Origin: Siphonodentalium dalli
Lineage: Eukaryota > Mollusca > Scaphopoda > Gadilida > Siphonodentaliidae
Reading direction: 5' to 3'
NCBI GenBank assembly: GCA_032622095.1
Contig: CP136064.1
Span: forward strand, 45,521,573-45,585,572
DNA: 64,000 nucleotides
Part shown: piece by piece, positions 24,300 through 36,169 of the stretch
Position numbering within the stretch: position 1 is the stretch's first letter
Layout of the letters: every line of letters starts with the position of its first letter
Notes under the pieces: model-generated
Database searches by the model: none
Seen by the model: the letters and a program-made list of their open reading frames with translations, nothing else
What the model was told of the DNA's origin: nothing
Position numbers and translations under genes: made by a program

Positions 24300-25309
24300 A
24301 TTTGTTTCATTATTATGAGAAACTTGTCGGTAAAAAGTTTTACAGAATCGTTGGCATTTGTACAGTTCAATATTTCATTCCAACTTTCGTTAGAAAGAAG
24401 ATGCGATGCCTGTTTAAAATCGGCATTCGTGTAGTTCCACACTGTTCGTTCAAAGCACGGTCTTGTGCAATAGTCCAATGCGAGTGAGGCGTAAGTTGCA
24501 TAGTGGTCAGACACACCAGGATTAATGATGCCAGAATCGTGGGTAATTATTCCGTCAGTTACTAGGATAGGATCTATAATCGTTTGACTTGTAGTTGAAA
24601 CACGAGTGGGGTCTTTGATGAGGTTTCGCATCGTGAGGCGGGTTAACATTACACTAATATCTGACGAGTTATCAAGGGAGTTGGAGTTTACATCTCCTAC
24701 AAGAATTACGGCATTTGATGTCTTTATTGCATCCTCGAGTGACGTTTCCAGCAAGTCCCAATAATTTGGCGCGCAGAATTGGGCAGACCTATATGTAACT
24801 GCAAGGAAATAGCTTAGTTTATTTGAAATGATTTTAAACCACATGATAGATTCGTCAAATTCTAATTTGGTTATACGCTCATATACTATCTGGTTTGAGA
24901 AGTACGTGCATATCCCACCACCATACGAATCGCGGTCGTTCCTGATTGGAGTGTTGTATCCGTCAATCAAAATTTCAGATGAGGGGAAGACGGGGTCCAG
25001 ATGTGTTTCCGTAAAACACAGTACGTCAAAATCGCTAAGTATGTCCACTATTTTAGAAAGTTTGAAACGAATACTACGAATATTATAGTGAAAAACTGAA
25101 AGGGTGCTTTCTCTCACTATATTTTGTCCCGGTCCAGGATTTTCATGTATATCAGATGACATGATCAGGGTTAGTGCAGCAAGGAATATAATTGTGTTAT
25201 AATTGAGCGATAAGCACTGTGTGTATCGATATATCATGACAGTTGGGCCGCATTTAGAAAAGTCATGGGTTCCAATGCAAATGCGATACTGTGTCAGACT
25301 AATCCCCAT
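24290..25309 (-). CDS. LINE ORF2, N-terminal 2A-like motif and APE endonuclease
   Basis: Residues 1-52 are hydrophobic, then SSDIHENPGP (53-60 for DIHENPGP) resembles the 2A ribosome-skipping motif. An apurinic-type endonuclease follows: HYNIRSIRFK, CFTETHLD, DSYGGGICTYF, AVTYRSAQ, LVGDVNSNSLDNSSD, PGVSDHYATY. The ORF ends through a one-base shift just before the reverse transcriptase. The endonuclease nicks target DNA to prime reverse transcription. Confidence 0.92.
   Translation of the reverse strand: MGISLTQYRICIGTHDFSKCGPTVMIYRYTQCLSLNYNTIIFLAALTLIMSSDIHENPGPGQNIVRESTLSVFHYNIRSIRFKLSKIVDILSDFDVLCFTETHLDPVFPSSEILIDGYNTPIRNDRDSYGGGICTYFSNQIVYERITKLEFDESIMWFKIISNKLSYFLAVTYRSAQFCAPNYWDLLETSLEDAIKTSNAVILVGDVNSNSLDNSSDISVMLTRLTMRNLIKDPTRVSTTSQTIIDPILVTDGIITHDSGIINPGVSDHYATYASLALDYCTRPCFERTVWNYTNADFKQASHLLSNESWNEILNCTNANDSVKLFTDKFLIIMKQIYT
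25130..25153 (-). other. 2A-like ribosome-skipping motif
   Basis: Encodes DIHENPGP at residues 53-60 of ORF2, preceded by a hydrophobic stretch (FLAALTLIM), as in 2A peptides. 2A-like motifs at the ORF2 N-terminus are known in several non-LTR families of invertebrates. The Glu of the classical D-x-E-x-NPGP is displaced by one position, so activity is uncertain. Confidence 0.65.
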
Positions 25310-25699
25310 TTGGACTAATCAGTTTAATACAAATAATTAACATTGCAGTGGAACCCAATTGCAACACAGAGCAGAAAACCCCCTCCCGGCAGCACAGCGC
25401 CCGACAATCAACACTCACCATGCACATACATCTATTATAGTAACAAATTATAGTAATTAGAATACAAGTGAATCCTGTAATTGAATAGAGTTGAAGACGC
25501 GGCATTTTAAGGTGTCGTCAGTTGCGATAGTAGAAAGTGCTCTCGAAAATTGATGTGGTTTCAGTTTAAAATGATTTCAAAAGACATTTCGATCGGCAGC
25601 AATGTGTTCATAATTGAAATTAATTGAAATTAAAGCCGGTTTGTTAATTCAGTCTAACAAGATAACAGAAACATAATAGTTAAGTAGGATAATGTCGTA

Positions 25700-26097
25700 G
25701 CTGGTATGGCAAGAGTTAAGACGAGTAGCCTTGACCCGCTATTCAAATAGGAAAAACCCAGGTCACGTGTCTTTAAGCACGAGGATTTCGTGTTTAACTC
25801 AGTGAACAAGACGTATTGTGTGGGTACTCTATGACTACACCAAACAGAGAACAGACGAACGTCGTGTAATTTTACTAAGTGCTTCTCTTTTGTGGAAAAC
25901 TTCACGTCTTGTCTGGTCTTGTTGAAATTAAAATTGGGACTGTAATAGGGAATTTGGGAGTGGAAGGCCCCAAATTTCCCAGCCGGCTATGATTTGGTAT
26001 TCGGATGTCAAAATCTGCCAGTCAACTCAGGTAGTATAATATTATAGAGCTTCAGCGTGTATCACCAGTACGCGTAGCGTGTAGACATATTCCATAA
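25700..26097. other. Noncoding spacer
   Basis: No gene, repeat or element end is recognised between the LINE leader and the satellite. Confidence 0.4.
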
Positions 26098-27420
26098 AAA
26101 TTGTAATCTTAAAGAGGGATCATCATTTCAATTTCATTTGTATGCATTACCAATTGCATGTATATTCCAAAAATAATGCTAACATGAACAAAAAGCAACA
26201 AAGGATATGGAATTAATTATGTACCAAAGATACATAATATTTACAAAGGCTTAATGGGGTTTCTGTCATGTGTACATGTAAGTGACAATTAAATTGCCAC
26301 TAGTTGTAATAAATTGTAATCTTATAGAGGGGTCATCATTTCAATTTGATTTTTTTATGTATTATCAATTGCATGTGTATTCCAAATATAATGGTAGCAT
26401 ACACAGAAAGCGACAAAGGATGTGGAGTTAATTATGTACCAAAGATACATAGCTATTACAAAAGCTACATGATGATTCTGTCATGTGATGTGATTCTGTG
26501 ATGCTAGCATAAACAAAAAAAACCAACAAAGGATTTTTAATTATGTACCATTTCAATTCCATATGTATGTATTACCGATTTCATGTGTACTCCAAACATG
26601 ATGCTAGCATAAACAAAAAGCAACAAAGGATATAGAATTAATTATGTACCATTTCAATTGCATATGTATGCATTACCAGTTTCATGTGTATTCCAAAAAT
26701 AATGCTAGCATAAACAAAAAGTATCAAAGGATGTGGAATTAATTATGTACCATTTCAATTTCATATGTATGCATTAACAAATGCCTGTGCATTCCAAAAA
26801 TCATGATAGCATAAACAAAGAGCAATAAAGGATATGGAATTGATTATGTACCAAAGATACATAAAATTTACAAAAGCTACATGAGGATTATGTCATGTCT
26901 ACATGTGAGTGACATTTTAATTGCCACTAGTTGTTGTAAATTGTAATCTTAAAGAGGAATCATCATTTCAATTTAATTTGTATGCATTATCAATTGCATG
27001 TGTTTTCTACATGAGGATTCTGTCATGTGTATATGTGAGTGACATTTAAATTTCCACTAGTTGTTATAAATTGTAATCTTAGAGAGGGATCATCATTTCA
27101 ATTTCATTTGTATGCATTACAGATTGCATGTGTATTCCCAAAAAAAAAAACTAAAACAAAACAACAAAGGATATGGAATTAATTATGTACCAAAGATACA
27201 AAACATTTTTTTTTTTTTAAAGCTATATGAGGATTCGGTCATGTGTATATGTAAGTGACAATTAAATTTCCACTGGTTGTTATAAATTGAAATCTTAAAG
27301 AGGGATCATAATTTCAATTTCATTTGTATACATTTTTAATTGCATGTGTATTCCAAAAATTTATGCTAGCATAGACAAAAAGCAATAAAGGATATGCAAT
27401 TAATTATGTACACTGTACAA
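26098..27420. repeat. Complex satellite, about 213-bp and 110-bp units
   Basis: ATTGTAATCTTAAAGAGGGATCATC starts units at 26100, 26313, about 26938, 27069 and 27288. Shorter units of about 110 bp (ATGCTAGCATAAACAAAAAG...TTAATTATGTACC) fill 26500-26870. A higher-order array with internal deletions. Confidence 0.85.
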
Positions 27421-27447
27421 GTATTGATTTAAAGGTACATTGATTGT

Positions 27448-27756
27448 TTAGCCAGATACAAGCTTCTCAATGTCCTCGAAGTTTGCAATTTGCACTGGTC
27501 TTGAGTTCTCACTCTTCTTGGCATAAACCTTGCACATCATTGTCCAGTAAGAATGTATTCGTTTGACCTTTTTCAGAGCATTTAGCTCCTTTACCAGTTG
27601 ATGTTTTGAGTGGGTCAAGTCCTCTGTAATAATAACATTTGATTTGCCTTTCAACAACTTTTTTTGCTGGAAGATGTCTCTCCTTGGTTCCCAAGTGTTG
27701 AAACGCACAATTGCCTGGAAAGTTCGCTGCACAGTAACAGTTCCATCAGAACCAGT
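27448..27756 (-). pseudogene. LINE ORF1-like C-terminal domain fragment
   Basis: The frame reads VRFNTWEPRRDIFQQKKLLKG, then IITEDLT, HSYWTMMCKVYAKK and IANFEDIEKLV. This is the order of hydrophobic and charged blocks seen in the C-terminal domain of LINE ORF1 RNA-binding proteins. Its 5' end is cut by the minisatellite at 27757. It lies on the same strand and upstream of the LINE ORF2, so it may be that element's ORF1 separated by the satellite, or a separate fragment. Confidence 0.6.
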
Positions 27757-29030
27757 GAATAGTTATACAAGGAGTGACTATGATCACGAATCTGGATAAC
27801 ATGTATACAGGAAGTGACCATATGGTAATGGGCCAGGTGTAGGAGTATATCATGTGTGCATGCATTATGTATTATGGCTGTACGGTCATATGTGTGGTGT
27901 ACATGTATACCGAAGTGTGGTTATATGTTCATGGGTGATGTGTATATGTATAAAGCAATTAGCTATATGACCATTGATGAGATGTATACGTGGAGTGACT
28001 CTGGGTATTGGTGGGGTGTATATGTATATACTAAGTAGCTATATCGTCATGTATGTGGTGTATATGTATACTGGGTTGACTGTATGGATACTGGTGATGT
28101 GAATAGGTATACATTGAGTGACTGTATGATCACGAATGTGGTGAATATGTATAAAGGGAGTGACTATATGGTCATGGCTCAGGCATAGTAGTATACCTGG
28201 TGTGTCTGCATGGTGAAATGTATGGTCATCTGTGAGGTGTGCGGCCGTACTCAATTGTGACTGCATGGTCATCTGTGAGGTGTTTGTGCATTACGCGAGT
28301 GGCGATATGGCGATTGGTGAGGTGTATATATGTATACCTGGAGTCACTCTGTGGTCATGGGTGGGTGTATATGTACATCTTGAGTGGCCCTATGGCCATT
28401 TGGGGTCGCAAATAGATATATAGGGAGTGACCATATGACCAAGGGTGAGGTGAATAGCTATACAAGGAGTGACTCTATGATCATGAATATGGAGAACAGC
28501 TATACAGGAAGTGACCATATGGTCATGAGCCAGGTGTAGGGGTATACCCTGTGTGCATGTATTGTGTCTCATGGTTGTGTGGTCATGTGTGGGGTGTACA
28601 TCTATACCCAAGTTTGGCTATATGGTAATGGATTTTTGCGTATATGTATAAAGTAATTAGCTATATGCCCATTGGTGAGGTGTATATGTATACGTGGAGT
28701 GATTCTATGGTCATTGGTGGGGTGTAGATGTATATCTTGAGTGACCATGGTTGTTGCGAATGGAAGAGACCGCATCGCCTCATGGTGAGGTATTGTACGA
28801 ACATGATTGTGGTGAAAAGATATACAGGAAGTGACTATGTGTGGCATGGGTCAGGTGTAGTGGTATTCCTGGTGTTCCTGTGTGGTGATTCGTGGTTGTA
28901 TTGTCATGATTGGGGTGTACCGGTATACCCAATTGTGGTTGTATGGTCATGGGCGACACCAAGTGAGTGAGTGAGTGAGTGAGAGGCTACATGGTCATTT
29001 GTATGGTGTTTGTTTATGTATGTATAGAGG
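27757..29030. repeat. Minisatellite block, continuation of the 21.1-kb array
   Basis: Same GTGAGGTGTATATGTATAC...GAGTGACTNTATGGTCATGG unit and same orientation as at 21130-21695. Ends with a short GTGA microsatellite at about 28962. Confidence 0.85.
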
Positions 29031-29677
29031 GACAGTATGGGAAATGGCGTGTTGCAAATGTGTACCTTTGGTGGCTATCGCTTTCCACAATAATCAAGGA
29101 TATGTCAATCTATGGACATGTTTAGTTGCCAATTGACTAAGTAACATTTTTTAATAACCACGTGAGTCACAATTTGCTAACTTTTCGGAACAGCAGAGAA
29201 TAATGTTCGGGATATATTTGCATTTGGTAATTGTGTCTAAAAACCACCTCAGTGTGACACATTTAAGAGTTCAAACCAATAGACACCTTTAATGCCAAAG
29301 ATAGTTCCAATTTACTTGAAAAACTGGTTCAAACCTGAAACATAATTTTTTGCCTATTCTGATGTCACATTTGTGAGATACAAATGCAATATTTCTGGTA
29401 ATGTCATTGGTCACAATAGTAACTGTTAACCAAGGTGCATCGCAGTGTTAGTATTAAGTGTATAAAATTAGTCGATTTTATTCATCAACCACAACGTGTA
29501 AGTGGTTGCATGGCGTGATGGGGCAATATCTACTATTTTCCATAATTTGACCCCCTTCTTGGCGGTCATTTTGAGCCAAAGTGACAATATTGGTTCCATT
29601 GAGTTGGAATGGTCATAAGTAATAGTTACTTAAATTGCACAGTTCTGTTCACTTATTTTTGAAATATTACTAGAATC

Positions 29678-32600
29678 CCAATGGTAATTTTTTGTTAATT
29701 ACCGCGTTCTGTACAATTAAATTTTTTGAGGGATCAGAAGGGCCCGGGACCCACATGATGGCATATTTCATTGCAAATGTACGAGAATAGCCAATTTGAG
29801 CATGAGTACTCACTATTCCCATATAATATTCACATATTTTTCCCTTCATATTTCCCAAGTGAGTTTTCCACACCACATGGGCAGCACCGGATCACCTGCC
29901 CAGTATATAATAAACACGCATTAACTGCCTTGCTTGGGGTGCGGTAATATTCCTGATTGCTGTTCACAAGACACCACCTCGGTTAAAACGTGTTCAATAA
30001 AATACAATAAAACTTTATTCTCATATACCATAAAACATATGGCATAGATGAAATGCATATATAGCCACACCGACCACAGGTTCATATTAAACTAAAAATC
30101 ATTGAAACCATACAGGCAGTGCATTGACATATGACAAACACATATATACTTGGAACAATATAGAGGGCCGGTCAAAATATAACCAAACGCATGGTCGACT
30201 TCTAAAGCCCATTTACATGAAGCCATTTTAAAACATTTTACATGTACAATTGTTAGGCACAATTTTGTGTACCTGTATCATATTTTTGCCATGTCAACAG
30301 ATTTGTTCTAGGTATATTTCAAGTGTCCAAGGATTATATATCAAAATTTTATTCCACCCACATGGGTGGAGCAATTTAGTTTATTTCTGGTACAAACACC
30401 GATTTCACGCGCATGTACATGGACCAGACAAATATACGTGGGGCATTTAGGTTGTGTTAGGTGGTTCCGCCCACGATAATTACCAAATTTATTTCTCAAC
30501 CTATACTCATAGATATCTTTGTTTATTTCGATAACCAGTCCTGCCAAAACTTCATACCACGAATTATGCCTCTTGTAATAGACAATGGGATTTGTCATAG
30601 CACATGACCTATTAAAGAAAGGCTGGTTTAAAAGTCAACTGAGAATAAAAATAAGTGTTCTCTAATTCCGTATTTTTGCTAATATGTGTAAATAAGCACC
30701 CACAGACTACAAAAACCAAAATATATTAAGTTTGGTCAAGAATAAGCTAGATACCCGCAATTTAATGAAGTACGTTTTTGTCAAAAATTGAAAGAAAGCC
30801 ATTGCTTCGCCGCGACGTCGTCAGTGTTATGCCTTCAACCTGCGACTGGTGCCAATGTTGTAGATACTAAACTTTGTCTACTTCAATGTTCAATAGCTTC
30901 ATCCATGTTGTGTTACTGTGGACACTTGCTCGAGGGTTCTTGTGAGTAATTTACACTTATAGGAGCGCGAAAGATATGTCCCATATTTCTTGTGGTATAA
31001 AATAATTGCCAGATTTTCACTACCGATTTGGATAGCTTTGACAGCTGTATATTTATTAATCATTTTGTAAGTGATCCGTGCAATGATAGAATTATTGTGC
31101 ATCGTTCACCACATGTGACCTTTCCCCTGTAGAAAATCGTTAATCTTTGTGAAATTTGTGATATTTTGTTAGCTCATAGTTCCATACATGTGTATCGTAC
31201 CGGCGATATCACTAATCACAAAATTATAGCACGCATTGTAAGTTGTAACTTTCCAATATTAATTGTGTTTCTGTTATTTTAACTTCGACGTGTCCGTGTC
31301 ATTTCAAATAGGTATTCATGCAACATTGGTAACAGGTGAATAGGAGCAAAGTATTGAGTTCTTTTTTCCAACGTTTTATGGGTTTTACCCCTAGCCCATT
31401 CTAAGGTATAACTATCCCTAACACTCTTATCATAACGGGTTCACTTGAAATTTGGATGTGGACACCCCTCCCCTCAACTGAAAAAGCAACAACATATATT
31501 CGGACAGAGGGAACGTGACTAGAGAGTGTCCATGGGCTGTCGCCCTTTACCTTTCCAACTGCACCACGTGAACAAGACCAAACTCCCCGTTTTGGAAAAT
31601 TAAGTTTACAACCACCCCACTTTGGGTACGATGTTTCCAGCTGGAACGAGCTGGTATCTCACGCTTTCCACCTGTTTATGGGAGAGGAGGTACTCATAAG
31701 TGAGTCAGCACGTGTCCTCCAATCCCATTGTCTGTATACAAATATATGTGTTATTTCCTATTTATTAATGAATTTAGACAAATAAATATGTTTAAACTTT
31801 CCACCTGAAATAAATTTCTAGCCTGATACCACCAATGGTTTGGAGAATTTCCATCTGATGGTCATTTAGACCACAATCTTTACAAAAAGTCGAAAATATG
31901 CTACTGGTTCAACTTATTTGGTCTCCAAATACATTTCTCACTAATGATTGGTTGTGATATTAAACAATAGGAATAATGTGAGCCTGCGTGTTGTCTAAAA
32001 TGATGTTTTCAAACTATCGGTATGAAACTTCCAACTGTTGAAAAATGTTGACCTAAGTTGACGTGAGATACCAACCAAAAGCTACACTCCAACCCCACAT
32101 GTCACAACACCCCCCTCCCCACCACCCCACCCCACCACCGCCGTGTCCACATTCGGACGAATATTTAGTGTACAGATAATAAGGCTCAATATGTACTGTG
32201 GTATTTAAAACAAGGTGTCGCACTTCACATGTTCGTATATATGTATGTCATTAAATATTAAAACTTTTCAATTAGAACATGAATATATATTTTTTAAATC
32301 TCTCATTTGACTTCCAAAGTGAATATATTTCATATTCAGCTGGACTAATATATGTATAGTATGAGAATAACAAGCAAATTGAAGAGGTGTACAGGGACGT
32401 GACTAGATGGTCTCTGGAAGGGGTGTCCACTTTTACAGTTTCAAACCTCCCTGAACCAGATATAAATCCAAGGTTCGCGAAAATCCACCCCCTTATTTGG
32501 TTGCAACGTTCCAACTATTGGAAATGTCCAACATGACACCTCCCTAAGGTTAGAATGTTTGCGACTGGTAGTAATTTCATACCAAAATTTGGAAACAAAT

Positions 32601-32990
32601 GCTGTTGTTGATCTAAAATAATTCCGAACTAATGATTGATTGGAAACAGATTAGCATAATTTCAACCAGATATATGTGTAGTAAAATATTTGAAAACAAA
32701 TGTTGTGTGAGGCATAACTATGATAACATTTGCAACTGTTGAACATTTTGACAAAAGTCCTCACAACCTTGGACAAAATGTAAAGGCGGGATATCAACCT
32801 TCAACGTGTGTGTTGTTGGGACTGTTTCGTATTAGTGATATAAGATATATACACATATCCCGTTAATCATTGACTTGAGATTATCATTTTATTTTGAACG
32901 GCCTCTAATTTCCCTGGCATTTAACTGGCTCATGAATTGAAAACAATAATTTAAACACGGTAGCCATTTATTTTCATCTCAGTTTTTCAG
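29678..32990. other. Noncoding, probable intron
   Basis: No coding sequence is supported between the inverted-repeat element and the second astacin exon. At about 31500-32150 and 32390-32830 similar stretches recur (a GGGACGTGACTAGA-like block, GTGTCCA, ACCAC-rich lines, TTTCCAACT-GTTG-like words), an old duplication. Confidence 0.4.
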
Positions 32991-33127
32991 GAAGGAAGAT
33001 GGGGTTTTAGATACAATCACAACATTGGATCCTAGTTTCCAAGATATAATAGGACATAGCTACCGCTATGGTGGTACTAGGAGCTACCTGGACGCAAAGA
33101 TTATCAGCATCATGTATTCGTGTAATG
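32991..33127 (+). CDS. Astacin metalloprotease, C-terminal exon
   Basis: Acceptor CAGTTTTTCAG at 32990 and donor AATG|GTAAGTG at 33127. The 137-nt exon encodes KEDGVLDTITTLDPSF...IGHSYRYGGTRSYLDAKIISIMYSC. This matches the end of the astacin catalytic domain, where a serine or arginine patch and a YxC cysteine close the domain. It would follow the HExxHxxGxxH exon at 19716, but the phases do not match directly (phase 0 end against phase 2 start), so an intermediate exon is missing or not recognised. Alone it is uninterrupted. Confidence 0.75.
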
Positions 33128-33359
33128 GTAAGTGTTTAACGAGATCATCTTTGAACCAGACATGGTCCATTTGACACTAAAACGTGCGTATGAGTAATTT
33201 TGTACTAGGGGCAATACAAAAAATACCAATATCACTTCCAACTGTTACCGTTTCTCGCACATACTGAAACAAACGCTCGTATGTAATACCACATCACGAA
33301 TGCACATTTTGAGGAATATCTGGGAACTTCTGAAAAACATTTCGGCTTCAAGAAAAACT

Positions 33360-33690
33360 TTCGACTGGCACATGTATATTCGAACTTAAAGAAACCATAC
33401 GGTACTACCTTTCAAGAAATGCCCCAGTGTTCGTATGTTTTCTCGACGCAAGCACGGCTTTCGGTCGGGTCAATCATGACGCACTTATGGCCGCCCTTGA
33501 AAGTATCTAGTGGGCTGTCAATGATGACTATTCGTTTGCTACAAAACTAGTTTGGAGAGCAGAAATTTATGGCATGCTGGTGTGACAATATATCATCATG
33601 TTTTCATTCGACGCGTGGCGTGAGGAAAGGAAGTATACTCAGCCATCATTTATTACGTGCACGCCGCGTGTATACTGTCGTCCAAATTCT
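33360..33690 (+). pseudogene. LINE reverse transcriptase fragment, first part
   Basis: Degenerate frames read PVFVCFLDASTAFGRVNHDALM (RT motif A) and then CFHSTRGVRKGSILSHHLL (motif B). Stops and shifts are present. The downstream half of the same RT type resumes at about 35311 after the satellite insertion. Confidence 0.75.
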
Positions 33691-33859
33691 AGATAGCTAT
33701 GGTTCGCTGGGCGTTTAATTTATAGATAATGGTTTTTTCCGGTTTAAAAGTCGAACTGCGATACCAGGAGGCCGAGTCCGGTAAAAGGTGTAGTTGGGAA
33801 TTTCATTTCGTTTATTGTCTTTTACATTATTATGTCAATAATGTTGATTTGTATACGCC

Positions 33860-35150
33860 CTTTTTGAAAAAAGGTCGTATTATGTTATCAGTGTGTCCGT
33901 CCGTCCGTCCGTCTGTCTGTACGTCTGTCTGTCCGTCGGTCCGTCCGTTAATATTTTTGGTTTCCGACCGATAACTCCAGTATGGATTATTTGATGTGAA
34001 TCAAAGTTGGTATGTGTATTTCTCAGCTAAAGATACAGGCCAAGTTCGAATATGGGTTCCGTCCAATTATTTGTACATGAGTTACGGCCCTTTTTGTCAG
34101 CCGACCCAACGGGTTCGGAGGACTATTATAATCAGCCTGTGCGTGCGTCCGTGCGTCCGTCCGAGGTTTCCGAATGATAACTTTAGTTAGAGTGAACCAC
34201 ATTAAATTAAATTTGGTATGTGGGTTTACTAGCAGAAAAGACAGGTCAAGTTCGAATTGTGGTTCCGTCCGGCAATTTTCACCAGAGTTATGCCCCTTTT
34301 TCGACTTAGAATTTGACCGTCTGTTAACATTTTTGGTTTCCGACCGATAACTCCAGTTTGGATTATTTGATCTGAACCAAAGTTGGTATGTGTATTTCCC
34401 AGCTAAAGATACAGGCCAAGTTCGAATATGGGTTCCTTCCAATTATTTTTACATGAGTTACGGCCCTTTTTCGACTTAGAATTTGACCGTCTGTTAACAT
34501 TTTTGGTTTCCGATCGATAACTCCAGTTTGGATTATTTGATCTGAACAAAAGTTGGTATGTGTCTTTCTCCCATCAAAACACAGGTCAAGTTCGAATTCG
34601 GGTTCCGCCCGCCAATTTTCACCAGAGTTATGTCCCTTTTTGACTTAGAATTTTTGCCAATTTGAGGTTTCCGGATGATAACTTTAGTAAATGTGTACTG
34701 AATGAAATTAAATTTGGTATGTAGGTTTACTAGCATTAAAGACAGGATTTTATGTGCAAACAACGGTCATATCAAGCCGACACTTAGAGGCGGACATGAG
34801 GTCTACCGACCTTTTATTCAACTTAGAATTTGACCAATTTCATAACATTTTGGTTTCCGACCGATAACTCCAGTTTTTATTATTTGAGCTGAACCAAAGC
34901 TGGTATGTGTATTTCCCAGCTAAAACTACACGCCAAGTTTGAATATAGGTTCTGTATAATTATTTTTACATGAGTTATGGCCATTTTTCGACTTAGAATT
35001 TGACCACATTTTGGCATTGAAATTAGGGGTATATCAGATTTTCTTTAAACGTAAGCTCATAGTATTATCTTATTTTGCGATAGTACAATTCGAAATGGCT
35101 AAAGGGCGTATTTTGCCACGCCCTAGCGATGCTCTTGTTATAGATATTTT
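33860..35150. repeat. Satellite-like insert with (GTCC)n and units of about 175 bp
   Basis: Begins TACGCCCTTTTTGAAAAAAGG and a GTCC/GTCT microsatellite (33895-33950), and ends AAAGGGCGTATTTTGCCACGCCC. In between, the block GTTTCCGACCGATAACTCCAG...GAGTTACGGCCCTTTTT recurs at about 33960, 34337, 34507 and 34853, with related GATGATAACTTTAG blocks at about 34165 and 34673. It splits a LINE RT and so arrived later. ORFs in it are repeat artefacts. Confidence 0.8.
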
Positions 35151-35310
35151 TCGTTCTGCAGCCCACTGATGGTTGTGGTCGGAAACGACCGAGTCGGCCG
35201 CCGGTTCGTTAATTAGGTGCTGGTTGTTATTGTTATTTTAACGGAATTCTGAGTTGGTCATTCGCGAAACCAATATATTTTATATTCTATAATTACAATC
35301 GTGGGTATAT

Positions 35311-36110
35311 AATATATTATCTTGAGCGCATTACCATTTCTGACTATGGTTTTCTTGTTTAACGTGGTGTATATGGACTGTCTCAGTACACGTCTCAGTG
35401 ATTTAAATGTTGGGCGTTCTATTGGTGGAACTGTTGTAAATCACTGCACCCTCGATATCACGGTTAAGGACCCTGCTGACAACAATGTGAGCCGAGGCTA
35501 TAAAATTAGACTTGTTAAAAAACAAAACAAAAACGCTTGCTATGTCATTCATTTCAAGGTATTTCCCTGTATAAATGCCCAAGCTGTACCTATGTGGGAA
35601 TGGAATTGTGTTTGTAGATAGTTTTAAATATTTGGGCCATGTTATACTAAATAATTTTAAAGAAGATCAGGATATTTAACGACATCCTGTGCCCTATATG
35701 TGTTCGTTCTAAGGGTGTCATTATAGAAAATTGTCCAAATGCTCTCTTGAAGTAAAAATTTTATTGTTTCAGAGATATTTGTCACCATTATAGTGTATTC
35801 ATTTGTGGTCAGATTACTATATATATAATATAACAGAAAAACTATGCTTTAATAATGCTTATACGCTGTTAGTGGGTATGACAGAAGATGTCACAATAAT
35901 AGAGGAAACATGGATTATTTTTCATTGTGTTCATATCGCAAAATACTTCTAATCTACAACAAGACAGTTTGAAATTCTGTGAAGATATGGAACATTATAC
36001 TACAAAGAAACACTAGAGGAGACTATTTTACCATATTCGATTAGGATTTTCGAAACATTTAACGTTATCGTTAATGATAATTTCATGTCGCCTAATTTCG
36101 AGGGAGAACA
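35311..36110 (+). pseudogene. LINE reverse transcriptase fragment, second part
   Basis: Reads LFNVVYMDCLSTRLSDLNVG, SIGGTVVNH, then (after loss of the YADD block) FKYLGHVI-like text, NNFKEDQDI and KLSKCSLEVK. This is the RT palm, thumb and C-terminal order of the family begun at 33360. Frameshifts and missing catalytic residues make it inactive. Confidence 0.7.
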
Positions 36111-36169
36111 ATAGCGTGTCATAGCAACCATACATTACAGCTGAAATTGGTCCGTATAAAACTGTTAAA

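Larger units (their letters stand above)
21700..25510 (-). mobile_element. Nearly intact CR1/jockey-like LINE (ORF2 plus flanks)
   Basis: The ORF2 of about 1110 codons has the order endonuclease, reverse transcriptase, C-terminal CCHC-like motif, broken by one indel. About 270 bp of 3' sequence follows to 21700, where the minisatellite begins. The 5' boundary is not clear. A short hydrophobic upstream ORF (25299-25505) overlaps the ORF2 start by 11 bases. The element interrupts the minisatellite that resumes at 27757. Confidence 0.85.
20360..29677. mobile_element. Inverted-repeat-bounded mosaic element
   Basis: About 20360-20885 and 29125-29677 are diverged reverse complements; for example both contain CTAGT(T/A)ATATTTCAAAAATA at the outer end and GAACATTATTCTCTGCTG internally. 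Inside come two blocks of one minisatellite in direct orientation, separated by a 6-kb insertion holding a LINE and a satellite. No transposase is seen. It may be a non-autonomous DNA transposon with internal minisatellite that has received insertions. No clear target duplication was found. Confidence 0.6.

Noticed and set aside
24828-25088. Plus-strand ORFs over the LINE and gypsy coding regions
   Set aside because: Antisense shadows of the endonuclease, RT and gag-pol frames; no domain or start context.
34023-34442. 139-codon minus-strand ORF
   Set aside because: It lies wholly in the satellite, and its segments recur with the repeat unit of about 175 bp.
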